DNA of 64,000 nucleotides from Arenibacter catalasegens (GCF_002909235.1 NZ_PHQQ01000008.1:62001-126000), one strand, 5' to 3'; numbered from the stretch's first letter, positions 44,734 to 55,283 are shown. Made by a program: numbers and translations. Notes: generated by a model from the letters alone, not told the origin.

Positions 44734-47700
44734 ATGAACAAGAAGATCCATTTCTTTTTAATGGCTTTAACCTTACTCTGTTTTAATGGAGTTATGGCAC
44801 AAAGTAAAGCAATATCCGGCAGTGTTACGGATGCAAACGATGGAGCTCCCTTACCTGGAGTAAGCATTGTGGTTCAAGGAACTACAAATGGTACGCAAAC
44901 AGATTTCGATGGAAATTTTACTATTGAGGCTTCTACAGGCGACATACTTGTATTCTCTTATATAGGAATGAAAACACAGTCTGTAACCATTGGAGTTTCT
45001 AATAGCATTAATATTTCAATGCAAGAAGATGCCAGTCAACTGGAGGAAGTGGTTGTAACTGCTTTGGGTATAAAAAGAGAGGAAAGAGCTCTTGGGTATG
45101 CAGTATCTGAAATTAAAGGTGATGATATTGCCCAAGTGGCACAAATCAACCCTATAAATGCCATGCAAGGAAAGACTGCAGGGGTGCAAATTAGCACAAC
45201 CTCTGGAGGAACATTTGGAGGTACCAGAATAACGATCAGAGGTAATTCTACTTTCGATCAGAATACCCAACCCATCTTCGTGGTGGACGGAGTAATCTTG
45301 GACAATGATATTAGTGGTCAAAATGGTGCAGATTGGGGTAACCAACTTAAAAACCTCAACCCTGATGATTTTGAATCTTTTTCGATTTTAAAAGGTGCTG
45401 CAGCTTCGGCACTTTATGGGTCCCGTGCACTGAACGGAGTAGTAATAGTTACTACCAAATCCGGGAAAAAACGCAAGGGACTTGGAGTTAGCGTTAACCA
45501 GACTGTTGGTGTACGAACAGTTTATGACACCCCAAATTTCCAAAATCAGTATGGTTCAGGCCTTACTGCAGGTGGGTTTAGCTTTGTAACTAACGGACCA
45601 AATACGAGAACAAGAGACGATGCACATGACACTAGCCAGTTTTTCACCTATGACTTGGCCACTGGTCTACCATCCATGGCTTTTGATTCCTATGAAGAAC
45701 ATGCTGCCAGTTGGGGACCCCGTTTTGATGGCCAGGAAATTATAGACTATGATGGTTCTAGATCTACATGGTCTGCACAGCCAAATAATTACAAGGAATC
45801 TTTTGATACTGGTTTTATAAGAAATACCAATGTTGCCATTGATGGAGGTAGTGAAACAAGTAGCTTTCGACTATCATTTTCCAATTTTTCCGAATCAGGG
45901 GTAGAATTAAGGAACGATTTTGACAAGAATTCTTTAAGTTTCAAAGGATCTCATGATTTGATAAAAGACAAACTTACTGTTAATGCCGTAATGCATTACA
46001 CTCGCTCCAAAGCAAAGAATCCTTTGCAACCAGGTGGACTTACCTCATGGTTTCACGACGGTTTCCCAAGAAACTATGATGTGAACAAGTGGAAGAATAA
46101 TTATTTGGACGTTGACGGTGGAGTTCCACACCCAAATGGAGACAACTACAATTTTACCAGAATGAGCAGAATTTGGGCCCATGCTCTTGAAGACGATAAT
46201 ATCCGTACAGAGGGTTCATTTATCTCGAATATTAACTTGAATTATAAGATTTCGGACAATATTACAGCAACTCTTGATGGAAATATTAACCAATATACCT
46301 ATAATCAAGAAACTAAGACCTTTGCAGACAATAGAGATCGACTGAACGGGTCCTACTCATTTGGAAACGGAGAAAAATTTCAACACAGTTTTTCTGCCAA
46401 GTTGTTTTTCGACAAACAGATTAATGATGATTTTAGAATGGATTTGTTGTTAGGTGGAGAATTATGGACTTCTAAAGAACAAAGTCAATATGCCAACACC
46501 ACTGGTGGATTTAAAATTCGTGATTTCTATTCTTTGGCCAACTCAAAAGATGCACTCAATGCAGGTGGCGGTATTGGACCAAGAAAAAAAATCAATTCAG
46601 TTTACGCCTTTTTCAATACTAGTTACAAAAGGGAACTTTATTTTAGTGCCACGGCTAGAAATGACTGGTCTTCTGCTTTGGTTTACCCAAATGGTAAAGG
46701 CAACAACTCTTATTTCTACCCATCAGCCAGCTTAGGCTGGGTAAGCTCGGAAACCTTTGATCTACCGGATTTCATTTCCTTTGCCAAATTAAGAGCCTCC
46801 TATGCCATTGTTGGTAATGACACCGACCCTTACAGGTTATCTACTGGATTTGTCGCTGATAATTTTAGCCAAAATCCAGACTTAAATATGTTTAGGTTCG
46901 AAGATAATACGGCAGTCTCTGTAAATTTGAAACCTGAAAAGAAATATTCATTTGAAACAGGTTTGGATCTTAGATTCTGGAATAACCGAATTGGTTTGGA
47001 TGTAGCCTATTACAAGGACAATACTAAAAATCAAATTATCCCATTACAGGTTCCATCAGAGTCAGGAATCGATAATCAATTGATCAATGCTGGTAACCTT
47101 CAAAATCAAGGGATTGAAGCAGCATTAAATTTAAAGATAGTAGATAACCCAGATTTTAGTTGGGACATAGGGGCCAATTACACTCATAACCGGGATAAAA
47201 TTATTGAATTGGCACCAGGAATAAACGAATTTAGATTATTCGGAAATCCAGATGACTCCAACTCGGCTACAGCTTCTTACGCATATGTTGGAGGCAACTA
47301 TGGTGACTTGGTTACCAGAAGAGGCTACGATTATTATGATGGCGCAAACAGTGCAAACCAAGGTATTCCCGTTTTGGCAAATAGAAACGGTTGGTCTGTG
47401 GCTTATCCAATTGGGATCCAGAATAAGGACTCCCTATACGTAATGGGTAACATGCAAGCAGATTGGTATGGTGGCATGAACACCTCTGTAAGATATAAAA
47501 GATTACGTTTAAGTGCTATTGTAGACGCTAAATTTGGTGGTGAAATTTATTCAGCAGATGCAAGGTACGGTTTACACCAAGGTGTTTTGGAAAGTTCTTT
47601 ACCCAATAGGGATGCTTCCCAAGGAGGTATTACTTGGACAAGCGAAGGACAAGGACAAAACTTTTTTGGAAAGACCTATGAGGACGGGTATATACCTAAC

Positions 47701-48129
47701 GGAGTCTTTCCTGATGGAACAACCGTTACCTCTGGACCTTCCGACAATAGGTCAAATGTTGACGTTGGTGGCTTAACATATCAGCAAGCATACGACCAAG
47801 GTCTGGTAGAACCTACCCATTGGTCTGGATATGTTTATAGATGGACTTCCGCCAGTACTGGTACCCCTATTACGGGTGTTTACACTTCTAGCTGGGTAGC
47901 CTTAAGGGAGGTAACTTTGACATACGATGTGCCTTCGGAAATTTTGGACAAACTTCTAGTAAAAAGTGCTTCGTTGGCACTTACAGGACGGGATTTAGGA
48001 TTTATCTATAATTCGTTACCCGATAATATAAACCCTACACTAAGTAGTAATGCAGCCGCGAATCCACTTCAACAAAAGTCTTCGCCCTACATTAGATCTA
48101 TTTCATTTTCGTTAAAACTCAATTTCTAA
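44734..48129 (+). CDS. SusC-like TonB-dependent transporter without STN domain
   Basis: 1131 residues. The signal peptide ends near GVMAQ. A carboxypeptidase-regulatory-like domain (ISGSVTDANDGAPLPGVSIVV) follows directly, with no STN domain. The plug starts near LEEVVVTALGIKREERALGYAVS, and the barrel ends IRSISFSLKLNF with the aromatic terminus needed for assembly. It imports oligosaccharides through the outer membrane with TonB energy. The absence of STN agrees with the absence of an adjacent sigma/FecR pair, so control must come from another regulator such as the AraC protein at 39730. SusD lies 17 bp downstream. Confidence 0.95.
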   Translation: MNKKIHFFLMALTLLCFNGVMAQSKAISGSVTDANDGAPLPGVSIVVQGTTNGTQTDFDGNFTIEASTGDILVFSYIGMKTQSVTIGVSNSINISMQEDASQLEEVVVTALGIKREERALGYAVSEIKGDDIAQVAQINPINAMQGKTAGVQISTTSGGTFGGTRITIRGNSTFDQNTQPIFVVDGVILDNDISGQNGADWGNQLKNLNPDDFESFSILKGAAASALYGSRALNGVVIVTTKSGKKRKGLGVSVNQTVGVRTVYDTPNFQNQYGSGLTAGGFSFVTNGPNTRTRDDAHDTSQFFTYDLATGLPSMAFDSYEEHAASWGPRFDGQEIIDYDGSRSTWSAQPNNYKESFDTGFIRNTNVAIDGGSETSSFRLSFSNFSESGVELRNDFDKNSLSFKGSHDLIKDKLTVNAVMHYTRSKAKNPLQPGGLTSWFHDGFPRNYDVNKWKNNYLDVDGGVPHPNGDNYNFTRMSRIWAHALEDDNIRTEGSFISNINLNYKISDNITATLDGNINQYTYNQETKTFADNRDRLNGSYSFGNGEKFQHSFSAKLFFDKQINDDFRMDLLLGGELWTSKEQSQYANTTGGFKIRDFYSLANSKDALNAGGGIGPRKKINSVYAFFNTSYKRELYFSATARNDWSSALVYPNGKGNNSYFYPSASLGWVSSETFDLPDFISFAKLRASYAIVGNDTDPYRLSTGFVADNFSQNPDLNMFRFEDNTAVSVNLKPEKKYSFETGLDLRFWNNRIGLDVAYYKDNTKNQIIPLQVPSESGIDNQLINAGNLQNQGIEAALNLKIVDNPDFSWDIGANYTHNRDKIIELAPGINEFRLFGNPDDSNSATASYAYVGGNYGDLVTRRGYDYYDGANSANQGIPVLANRNGWSVAYPIGIQNKDSLYVMGNMQADWYGGMNTSVRYKRLRLSAIVDAKFGGEIYSADARYGLHQGVLESSLPNRDASQGGITWTSEGQGQNFFGKTYEDGYIPNGVFPDGTTVTSGPSDNRSNVDVGGLTYQQAYDQGLVEPTHWSGYVYRWTSASTGTPITGVYTSSWVALREVTLTYDVPSEILDKLLVKSASLALTGRDLGFIYNSLPDNINPTLSSNAAANPLQQKSSPYIRSISFSLKLNF

Positions 48130-48146
48130 ATTTGAAAATTTACAAC

Positions 48147-49913
48147 ATGAAAAAAGTAATATATATATTAATCGGCCTGTTTGTTTTTACCGGTTGTGAC
48201 GACGATTTTGCAGAAATCAATACGAATCCCGACATAGGGGTGCCGCCACCAGAAACTTTGTTCACTTATGTTCAAAAAGAAATGGTTACCTATAAAAATG
48301 GCGGTGAATGGTATCACGAAAATCATCAGAAAATGACCTGGGCCCAGTACTTGGTGCAGGGAAAAGCCAATGATAGTGATATTAATACTATTCTACCTGG
48401 AAGTAAATATGGGACATTCTATGTAAAAATAATGAACCATTTAACTGAGATGAGACTTCAGATTTCCGAACTATCGGAAGAAGAACAAAAATTCTATCAA
48501 AAAATGGTAGCGGCATCTGATATCCTTCAGGCCTTTTTTGCTCTTAGAATTACGGACCAGTATGGTGACATTCCTTACTCGGAAGCAGCTGATGGCCGTA
48601 GGGAAGGTAAATTGGACCCCAACTATGACAAACAGGAAGCGGTTTTAATACAGCTTGTTGCTGAACTAAATTTGGCCATTCAAAAAATGGACGAAAATAT
48701 CTCCAGCAGCTATAATTTCGCCTCTAATGACATTGCTTATGAAGGAGATATCACGAAATGGATTAAATGCGCCAATGCAGTTAAATTAAGAATTGCAACT
48801 CGTTTACTAAGTCAAAATGAATCAAAAGCACAGGAAATTATTACCAGTGTGGCCTCAGATGGTAGATTGTTTGAAAGTGAAGATGACCAATTCACATTTG
48901 ATTTAGGAGGTACCTACAGAGGTTCTCCAGGAGCAGATTTTGAATGGAAAGGTGTAATGTGGTCTGCAGAACCCATGGTGGAATTCATGAAAACTACCTC
49001 TGACCCCAGATTGAGAATATTTTATGAACCCAATGGATACACTCAGGAAACAATAGATGCGTTTGCTGATCCAACTACTATTTCTCCAGCTGTAGATATA
49101 ACTAATGACAATGCGGTATTGTATACTACCGCTGATGGCGAAGATATATTTGGATATCGTTTTATTGGATTGCCCGCCTTTAGAAACGATCCCAATATCG
49201 GAGTTCCCGACTACTATTTATTTGCAGACCAACCCAATTCAGTGGGGACCAATGCAACCATGTTGTCAAAATACAACAGAAGATTGATTCAGGAATGTAA
49301 TTTTCGCTATGGTGGACTACCACAACCTGAAGGCAATTATGTGGATGTAATGATATCCTATTCAGAAGTTTGCTTTATGATGTCCGAATTCATACTTAAA
49401 GGCTATACCACTGGTGATGCAGCAGACTGGTATGGAAAGGGAATGGAATCCTCATTGAGAACCTATAATATGTTAGGTGAGAGGCAAGATTTGATTATGC
49501 GAGTAGCCAATAAGGAATACCCATATTTGCCAATCAGTGAGGATGAAATAACCAATTACATGGCCAACCCATCCTTACAGTTGAATGGCACAGATGATTT
49601 GGAAAAAGTTTACATCCAACAATTTTTAAATTTTTACCGCCTTCCAGAGGAAGGGTGGATACTTTCTATGCGAACTGGATATCCCAAATATGGTTCTTCA
49701 TTGTTGGCAAGATCTGCCACTGATAACCCGGAAATACCTTTTCCAAGAAGAATACCTTCCCCGGAACCAGGTGACCTCAATGTTGCTAAATGGCTGCAGG
49801 CGAATACTGACCAAGGGTTTACCAGCCCTAGGGATGAAACGCCAAGTGTATTAAATTCCCAAAGACTTTGGTGGGACAAAAACAACCCAACCATTGGTAG
49901 TGGAGGAAACTAA
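48147..49913 (+). CDS. SusD_2-type (SusD/RagB) glycan-binding lipoprotein
   Basis: 588 residues from the ATG at 48147; a TTG five codons earlier is less likely because the ATG gives a standard lipoprotein signal (LFVFTGC). The sequence has the SusD_2 flavour: FAEINTNPDIGVPPPETLFTYVQ at the start, AASDILQAFFALRITDQYGDIPYSEAADG, WIKCANAVKLRIATRLL, and PYLPISEDEITNYMANPSL late. It should bind glycan at the surface and cap the SusC barrel. It differs in subfamily from the first SusD in this window, so the two loci handle different substrates. A strong terminator follows. Confidence 0.93.
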   Translation: MKKVIYILIGLFVFTGCDDDFAEINTNPDIGVPPPETLFTYVQKEMVTYKNGGEWYHENHQKMTWAQYLVQGKANDSDINTILPGSKYGTFYVKIMNHLTEMRLQISELSEEEQKFYQKMVAASDILQAFFALRITDQYGDIPYSEAADGRREGKLDPNYDKQEAVLIQLVAELNLAIQKMDENISSSYNFASNDIAYEGDITKWIKCANAVKLRIATRLLSQNESKAQEIITSVASDGRLFESEDDQFTFDLGGTYRGSPGADFEWKGVMWSAEPMVEFMKTTSDPRLRIFYEPNGYTQETIDAFADPTTISPAVDITNDNAVLYTTADGEDIFGYRFIGLPAFRNDPNIGVPDYYLFADQPNSVGTNATMLSKYNRRLIQECNFRYGGLPQPEGNYVDVMISYSEVCFMMSEFILKGYTTGDAADWYGKGMESSLRTYNMLGERQDLIMRVANKEYPYLPISEDEITNYMANPSLQLNGTDDLEKVYIQQFLNFYRLPEEGWILSMRTGYPKYGSSLLARSATDNPEIPFPRRIPSPEPGDLNVAKWLQANTDQGFTSPRDETPSVLNSQRLWWDKNNPTIGSGGN

Positions 49914-49952
49914 AATAACTCATTGACAAAAAGGGCAGTATTTATTTATTGC

Positions 49953-49989
49953 AATGGTTGGCCAACAAGATTGGCCAACCATTTTTTTT
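49953..49989 (+). terminator. Strong intrinsic terminator after second susD
   Basis: A perfect 13-bp stem (aatggttggccaa, 49953-49965, with ttggccaaccatt, 49971-49983), a 5-nt loop and a run of T residues to 49989. It lies 40 bp past the susD stop and separates susCD from the downstream enzyme genes, which therefore need their own promoter or read-through. Confidence 0.92.
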
Positions 49990-50157
49990 GTTAAATAAAA
50001 TAAATTAAGTGCCTACAATTCAATACCAAAACATCAATAACACATTACAATCAGCAAAAAAAGTATCAAAATTAGTCTGGGCAGTGGTTGCCCTATACTA
50101 GGATCCAAAGTATATTGGTATTCCTAAAAAGGATTAAAATTTCAGCAACATATATCC

Positions 50158-52968
50158 ATGAAATACTTAAAAATATATTTACCGCTATTCTTGTTATTCT
50201 CCGTGGCCACCTATTCCCAACAATCCACCTCAGGAGTACTATCCCTTTCTGAATTAGATGTTGAAAAACCGGAACAACCTTGGTGGTCTGCCCAAAAGAA
50301 CTTGGCCATCAACGGAATGCCCATTAGAATTAGTGGAGAATCATTTAAAAATGGTATTGGGACCTTGTCCGGAAGTAAACTATATATTTTCCTTGATGGG
50401 AAGAGTCAAAATTTTAAAGCCCAGGTAGGAATTCAGGATAAGCAGGATTTTCCGCAAAACGTAAAATATAATACACTAAGCGATGGCAATAAATTATTCT
50501 ATACCCAAAACGAAGAGGATAAAACATTTGTAGCCATTGCCAACTCAGAAGTCAACATGGGCAATGGCAGTGTTAGATTCGTAATAAAAGGAGATGGAAA
50601 ATTGTTGTGGAAAAGTAAAAAAATTATTGGTGGAGGTAAAACCATGGATGTTAATATAGACCTCATAGGCATACAAGTTTTAGAACTCAGCGTTGAGGAT
50701 AATGGTGATGGTGTCTCAGGTGACCATGCCGTTTGGGCAAATGCAACCATCAACTTTACCAACTTTAAACCACAATTGGTTGATGCCAGCTATCTAAATA
50801 AACTTAAAACGGTTGATGCCAATTTTAATAACAGCATTAAACCTTTCATACAAAAGTTACCCTATGGCCAAAACATTTATAAAGGAGGGGTAAAAGAAGA
50901 TTGGCTAATAGAAAAAATAAGACTGCCTTCCATGGTCTACCAACAGGCCGATGGAAAGGAAATTGTAATATCCAACGGCCTGGTCAGCAGGACTTTCCGA
51001 CTTACACCAAATTGTGCTACGGTTGGATTTACCAACCTTGTAACTGGCGAATCACTGCTCCGTGGTGTTAGTCCAGAGGCCATGCTTACCATAGACGGAC
51101 AGGAATATACCGTTGGTGGTTTGGACGGACAAATAGAATATGGCTATTTAAAAGAGGAATGGTTAGAGCAGATGTGGACTCCGCCAGGATCTTTTCAACT
51201 TACCGATTTTAAGATTGATGAGATTCAGGACCGTATTAATTGGCCCAACAAAAGATGGTCTTCCAAACCGAAAATTCCAACACAGGGAAAGCATATTATT
51301 TTCACCTATGCCCATCCAGGATTTCAAGGCCTATCAGTGAAGGTGCATTATGAAATCTATGATGGCATTCCTTTGATCAGCAAATGGTTCACCATTGAAA
51401 ACAGTGGGTCAAAATCCGTTGTTTTAAACAATTTTAAAAGTGAAATCCTGGCCATGGTGGAGGCCGAAAGTGCTGTGGAAAAACAAAAAGGCTGGGAGAC
51501 CCCCAACATTCATGTGGAAAGCGATTTTGAATTTCATTCCATGTCCATGAAAAATGCCAACAAAGTGGTACACTGGGAAAAAGATGCCCGCTATACTTCT
51601 CAGGCCAGTTATTTATTATCCACTCCCTGTTTGTTGGAATGCAAACTTCCCATTGGTCCAAATGAAACCATTGAAAAAGATTCCACTTTTCAATCCTTTA
51701 GAGTCTGGGAAATGCCCTTTGATAGTTTTGATAAACAGCGCAAAGGCCTATATACCAATGCTATGTATTCCTTAATAGCCCCATGGACAACCGAAAATCC
51801 TCTATTTTTACATTTGACTACGACGGATGATACCAAAGTAAAGGCAGCTATTGACCAATGTGCCGAAACGGGTTATGAAATGGTGATACTAAGTTTTGGC
51901 AGTGGCCTTAACATGGAAGACCTGTCCGATATCAATATCAACAAATTTAAAGCCTTGGCAGATTATGCCCATTCCAAGGGTATAGAACTTGGGGGATATT
52001 CCCTATTATCCAGCAGATGGATCAGTGAGGAAGTAGATGTTATTAATCCCGAAACAGGGAAAAGAGGTGGTGTAATTCATGGCAGCTCCCCTTGCCTAAA
52101 TAGCCAGTGGGGAATTGACTATTTTGAAAAATTAACGGCCTTCTTCGAAAAAACCGGCTTTGATCTTTTGGAACACGATGGTTCCTACCCAGGTCAATTA
52201 TGTGCCTCCACCTCACATGCAGGTCATAAGGGTCTGGAGGATTCCCAATGGAAATCTTGGAAACGAATTACCGATTTCTACAAATGGTGCAACGAAAAAG
52301 GAATTTCCCTAAATATCCCAGATTGGTATTATCTTAGTGGCAGCACTAAAAATGGCATTGGTTATAGAGAGGTGAACTGGTCATTACCACGTGAACGACA
52401 ATTGGTACTAGGGCGACAAAATATGTATGACGGAACTTACGACAGGCTTCCTAGTATGAGTTGGACCTTTGTTCCCCTAACAGAGTACCATGGTGGAGGG
52501 GCCGAAGCGACTATAGAACCATTGGACACCCATTTAGAAGCCTATAAGGCTCATATGGTACAAAACTATGGCATGGGGGTTCAGGCGTGTTATAGGGGTC
52601 CTCGTTTGTACGATACCGATAAAACTAAGGCCTCCGTTATAGAAGTGGTAGATTGGTACAAGAAATACCGCCAGATCCTCAACGCTCCCATTGTTCACTT
52701 AAAGAGGGCCAATGGAAGGGAAATTGATGGTGTTATGCACGTTGACCCCGATTTAAACGAAAAGGGACTCGCAATGTTCTTTAACCCTACTAACGAGACA
52801 TTGTCCCAAACCATAAAACTCCCCCTATATTACACAGGACACGCCAATGAAGTCAGCATTAAGGAGAAGGAAGGAAAAAGAATAAACTATGAATTGGCAA
52901 GGGATTATTCGGTAGAATTGGAAGTGGAAATTCCCGCCAACGGCAGCACTTGGTATGTAATTTATTGA
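50158..52968 (+). CDS. Alpha-galactosidase-like (clan GH-D-like) glycosidase with NPCBM-type domain
   Basis: 936 residues, secreted (signal ends near ATYSQ). Residues about 25-200 look like an NPCBM/NEW2 sugar-binding domain (LAINGMPIRISGESFKNGIGTLSGS). About 250-500 is a beta-sandwich (IVISNGLVSRTFRLTPN). About 560-830 is a TIM barrel, with the GYEMVILSFGSG strand, DYAHSKGIELGGYSLLSS, FDLLEHDGSYPG carrying candidate nucleophile Asp674, and SLNIPDWYYLSG carrying Asp722. The layout recalls GH36/GH27 alpha-galactosidases, but their KWD or KYD motif is replaced by LEHDG. I cannot assign a CAZy family. It overlaps nothing and is 17 bp upstream of the GH95-like gene. Confidence 0.75.
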   Translation: MKYLKIYLPLFLLFSVATYSQQSTSGVLSLSELDVEKPEQPWWSAQKNLAINGMPIRISGESFKNGIGTLSGSKLYIFLDGKSQNFKAQVGIQDKQDFPQNVKYNTLSDGNKLFYTQNEEDKTFVAIANSEVNMGNGSVRFVIKGDGKLLWKSKKIIGGGKTMDVNIDLIGIQVLELSVEDNGDGVSGDHAVWANATINFTNFKPQLVDASYLNKLKTVDANFNNSIKPFIQKLPYGQNIYKGGVKEDWLIEKIRLPSMVYQQADGKEIVISNGLVSRTFRLTPNCATVGFTNLVTGESLLRGVSPEAMLTIDGQEYTVGGLDGQIEYGYLKEEWLEQMWTPPGSFQLTDFKIDEIQDRINWPNKRWSSKPKIPTQGKHIIFTYAHPGFQGLSVKVHYEIYDGIPLISKWFTIENSGSKSVVLNNFKSEILAMVEAESAVEKQKGWETPNIHVESDFEFHSMSMKNANKVVHWEKDARYTSQASYLLSTPCLLECKLPIGPNETIEKDSTFQSFRVWEMPFDSFDKQRKGLYTNAMYSLIAPWTTENPLFLHLTTTDDTKVKAAIDQCAETGYEMVILSFGSGLNMEDLSDININKFKALADYAHSKGIELGGYSLLSSRWISEEVDVINPETGKRGGVIHGSSPCLNSQWGIDYFEKLTAFFEKTGFDLLEHDGSYPGQLCASTSHAGHKGLEDSQWKSWKRITDFYKWCNEKGISLNIPDWYYLSGSTKNGIGYREVNWSLPRERQLVLGRQNMYDGTYDRLPSMSWTFVPLTEYHGGGAEATIEPLDTHLEAYKAHMVQNYGMGVQACYRGPRLYDTDKTKASVIEVVDWYKKYRQILNAPIVHLKRANGREIDGVMHVDPDLNEKGLAMFFNPTNETLSQTIKLPLYYTGHANEVSIKEKEGKRINYELARDYSVELEVEIPANGSTWYVIY

Positions 52969-52985
52969 GCAATAAAATAACACAT

Positions 52986-55283
52986 ATGATGACTAAAATA
53001 ATGTACCTCCTAGCCATAATTTTCGCCATGGCCAGTTGTAATTCTGAACCAAAAAAAGTGGAACTCGACCGACTTCCCAAATACAAACTTAGCTTCAATA
53101 AATTGGCCACCACTTGGGATGAAGCCATTCCCTTAGGAAATGGCACAGTAGGAGCCTTGATTTGGCAAAAAGACGGGAAACTGCGATTATCCTTGGACCG
53201 GGCTGATCTCTGGGACCTGCGCCCTATGGAGAACCTAAACTTTAAGGATTTCGGATTTGATTGGGTCAAGGAACAATGGGACAAGAACAGTTACAACAAA
53301 GTGCAAGAACGCTATGATGTTCCTTATGACAATTCACCCGCACCCTCTAAAATACCGGGAGGAGCCTTGGAATTTGATGTAAGTGGCCTAGGAGAAGTGG
53401 AATCGGTAAAATTGAATTTGGATACGGCAATTTGTGAGATTAAATGGACGAGTGGAGCCCTTCTAAAAACTTTTGTTCATGCTACAGAACCGATAGGCTG
53501 GTATTCCTTTGAAAATATAACGGGAGATCTAGACCCCTCCATAATTCCACCTGCCTACGTTTCCGTAAAGCAGGCCGGCGCAGATAATCCGGTTACCGGG
53601 CAGGACCTTCGAAGACTGAATTATGACGGCGGTAAGGTTACCCAAAAAGACCATTTTATTACCTATGATCAGCAAGGTTGGTCCAACTTTAAATTTCAGG
53701 CACATACCCAGTGGAAACCTACCCCTTCAGGTTTGCAAGGTAGTTGGAGCATCAGCTCCCAAACCTCAGAAAAGGAAACTAAAGAAACCGCTGAACAACT
53801 TGTAACAAAATCGCTTCAACAGGGAATTGCATCCTCCCTGGAAAGCCATATTGGTTGGTGGAATTCCTTCTGGAATAAGTCAACCATTAAGGTTCCGGAT
53901 CCTGTTTTGCAAAACCAATGGTATATGGAAATGTACAAATTGGGATCGGCGGCCAGACAAGGAGCACCACCAATATCACTACAAAGTGTATGGACCGCGG
54001 ATAATGGAAAATTACCGCCTTGGAAAGGCGATTTCCACCATGATCTAAACACACAATTGAGCTATTGGCCTACCTATTCTGGTAATCATTTGGATTTGGA
54101 ACAAGGATTCATCGATTGGCTTATCCAATACAAACCCACTTTTAAAAAGTATACCAAAGATTTCTATGGCACTAACGGACTTAATGTCCCTGGGGTTACC
54201 ACTTTGACCGGAGACCCTATGGGCGGTTGGATCCAATATTCCTTTGGGCCTACGGTCGGAGCTTGGCTTGGACAGCATTTTTACCTGCATTGGCGCTATT
54301 CCATGGATCGCGATTTTCTAAAAAATGAGGCCTATCCTTGGATCAAAGACGTAGCTATTCATTTTGACGAATTGTCGGTTTTGGGTGAAGATGGAAAAAG
54401 AAAACTACCCCTTAGTTCCAGTCCCGAAATCCATAATAATTCACGTGAAGCCTGGTTTGGTGATATGACCAATTTTGACCTTGCATTGATTAAATGGACT
54501 TATTCCCATGCTGCAGAATTAGCTCTGGAGCTAGGGCTAAAAGAGGAATCTGAAAAATGGAAAGCCAGCCTTAAAGAATGGCCGGATTATGCTGTGGATG
54601 AAACAGGCCTTATGTTTTCTCCAAGTTTATCTTTTAATGAATCGCATCGTCACTTCTCCCATTTAATGGCCATACATCCACTTGGATTAATAGATGCGGC
54701 AAACGGCTCCAAGGACAAAGAAATTATAGAAAAGACCATTGCCAATTTAGACGCAACCGGTACTAGCGAATGGGTTGGCTATTCCTTTAGTTGGATGGGC
54801 AACCTAAAGGCAAGGGCCTATGATGGAGAAGGTGCTGCAAGAGCCTTAAAAGACTTTGCTACTTCCTTTGTGCTGCCCAATAGCTTTCACGTAAATGGCG
54901 ATCAATCGGGTACCGGAAAATCCAATTTCACATACAGACCATTTACTTTGGAAGGCAACTTTGCCTATGCGGCAGGACTTCAAGAAATGTTGATACAAAG
55001 TCACACAGGAACGGTTCGCCTATTCCCTGCCATTCCCCAAGATTGGAAAAATCTAAGCTTTAGCAAATTACGAACAGAAGGTGCCTTTTTGGTTTCCGCA
55101 CAAATGGAATCCGGGGCCGTGAAATGGGTAAAAATCGTTTCCGAAAAAGGAGGGGAACTTCGTCTAATAAACCCCTTTCAGAAAAAAGAAATTTCCATTG
55201 ATGATGAAGTAACCCATACTTGGGATGGCGAGACCCTAATCATTCAAACCGATCCAGGGCAAGAAATATGGTTAAAACCATAG
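52986..55283 (+). CDS. Divergent GH95-like glycoside hydrolase, lipoprotein
   Basis: 765 residues from the ATG at 52986, which gives a lipobox (FAMASC); earlier in-frame codons would add a poor N-terminus. The N-terminal sandwich shows WDEAIPLGNGTVGALIW, and the barrel shows ISLQSVWTADNGKLPPW, DLNTQLSYWPTYSGNH, SSSPEIHNN (acid Glu kept) and SHRHFSHLMAIHPLGL. The base region reads TLEGNFAYAAG, so Glu656 replaces the Asp of canonical GH95 (Asp690 in the GH95 at 13151), and the first of the paired Asn is Asp. It is probably an inverting alpha-glycosidase, but the altered centre suggests a substrate or mechanism different from ordinary alpha-L-fucosidases. Confidence 0.8.
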   Translation: MMTKIMYLLAIIFAMASCNSEPKKVELDRLPKYKLSFNKLATTWDEAIPLGNGTVGALIWQKDGKLRLSLDRADLWDLRPMENLNFKDFGFDWVKEQWDKNSYNKVQERYDVPYDNSPAPSKIPGGALEFDVSGLGEVESVKLNLDTAICEIKWTSGALLKTFVHATEPIGWYSFENITGDLDPSIIPPAYVSVKQAGADNPVTGQDLRRLNYDGGKVTQKDHFITYDQQGWSNFKFQAHTQWKPTPSGLQGSWSISSQTSEKETKETAEQLVTKSLQQGIASSLESHIGWWNSFWNKSTIKVPDPVLQNQWYMEMYKLGSAARQGAPPISLQSVWTADNGKLPPWKGDFHHDLNTQLSYWPTYSGNHLDLEQGFIDWLIQYKPTFKKYTKDFYGTNGLNVPGVTTLTGDPMGGWIQYSFGPTVGAWLGQHFYLHWRYSMDRDFLKNEAYPWIKDVAIHFDELSVLGEDGKRKLPLSSSPEIHNNSREAWFGDMTNFDLALIKWTYSHAAELALELGLKEESEKWKASLKEWPDYAVDETGLMFSPSLSFNESHRHFSHLMAIHPLGLIDAANGSKDKEIIEKTIANLDATGTSEWVGYSFSWMGNLKARAYDGEGAARALKDFATSFVLPNSFHVNGDQSGTGKSNFTYRPFTLEGNFAYAAGLQEMLIQSHTGTVRLFPAIPQDWKNLSFSKLRTEGAFLVSAQMESGAVKWVKIVSEKGGELRLINPFQKKEISIDDEVTHTWDGETLIIQTDPGQEIWLKP

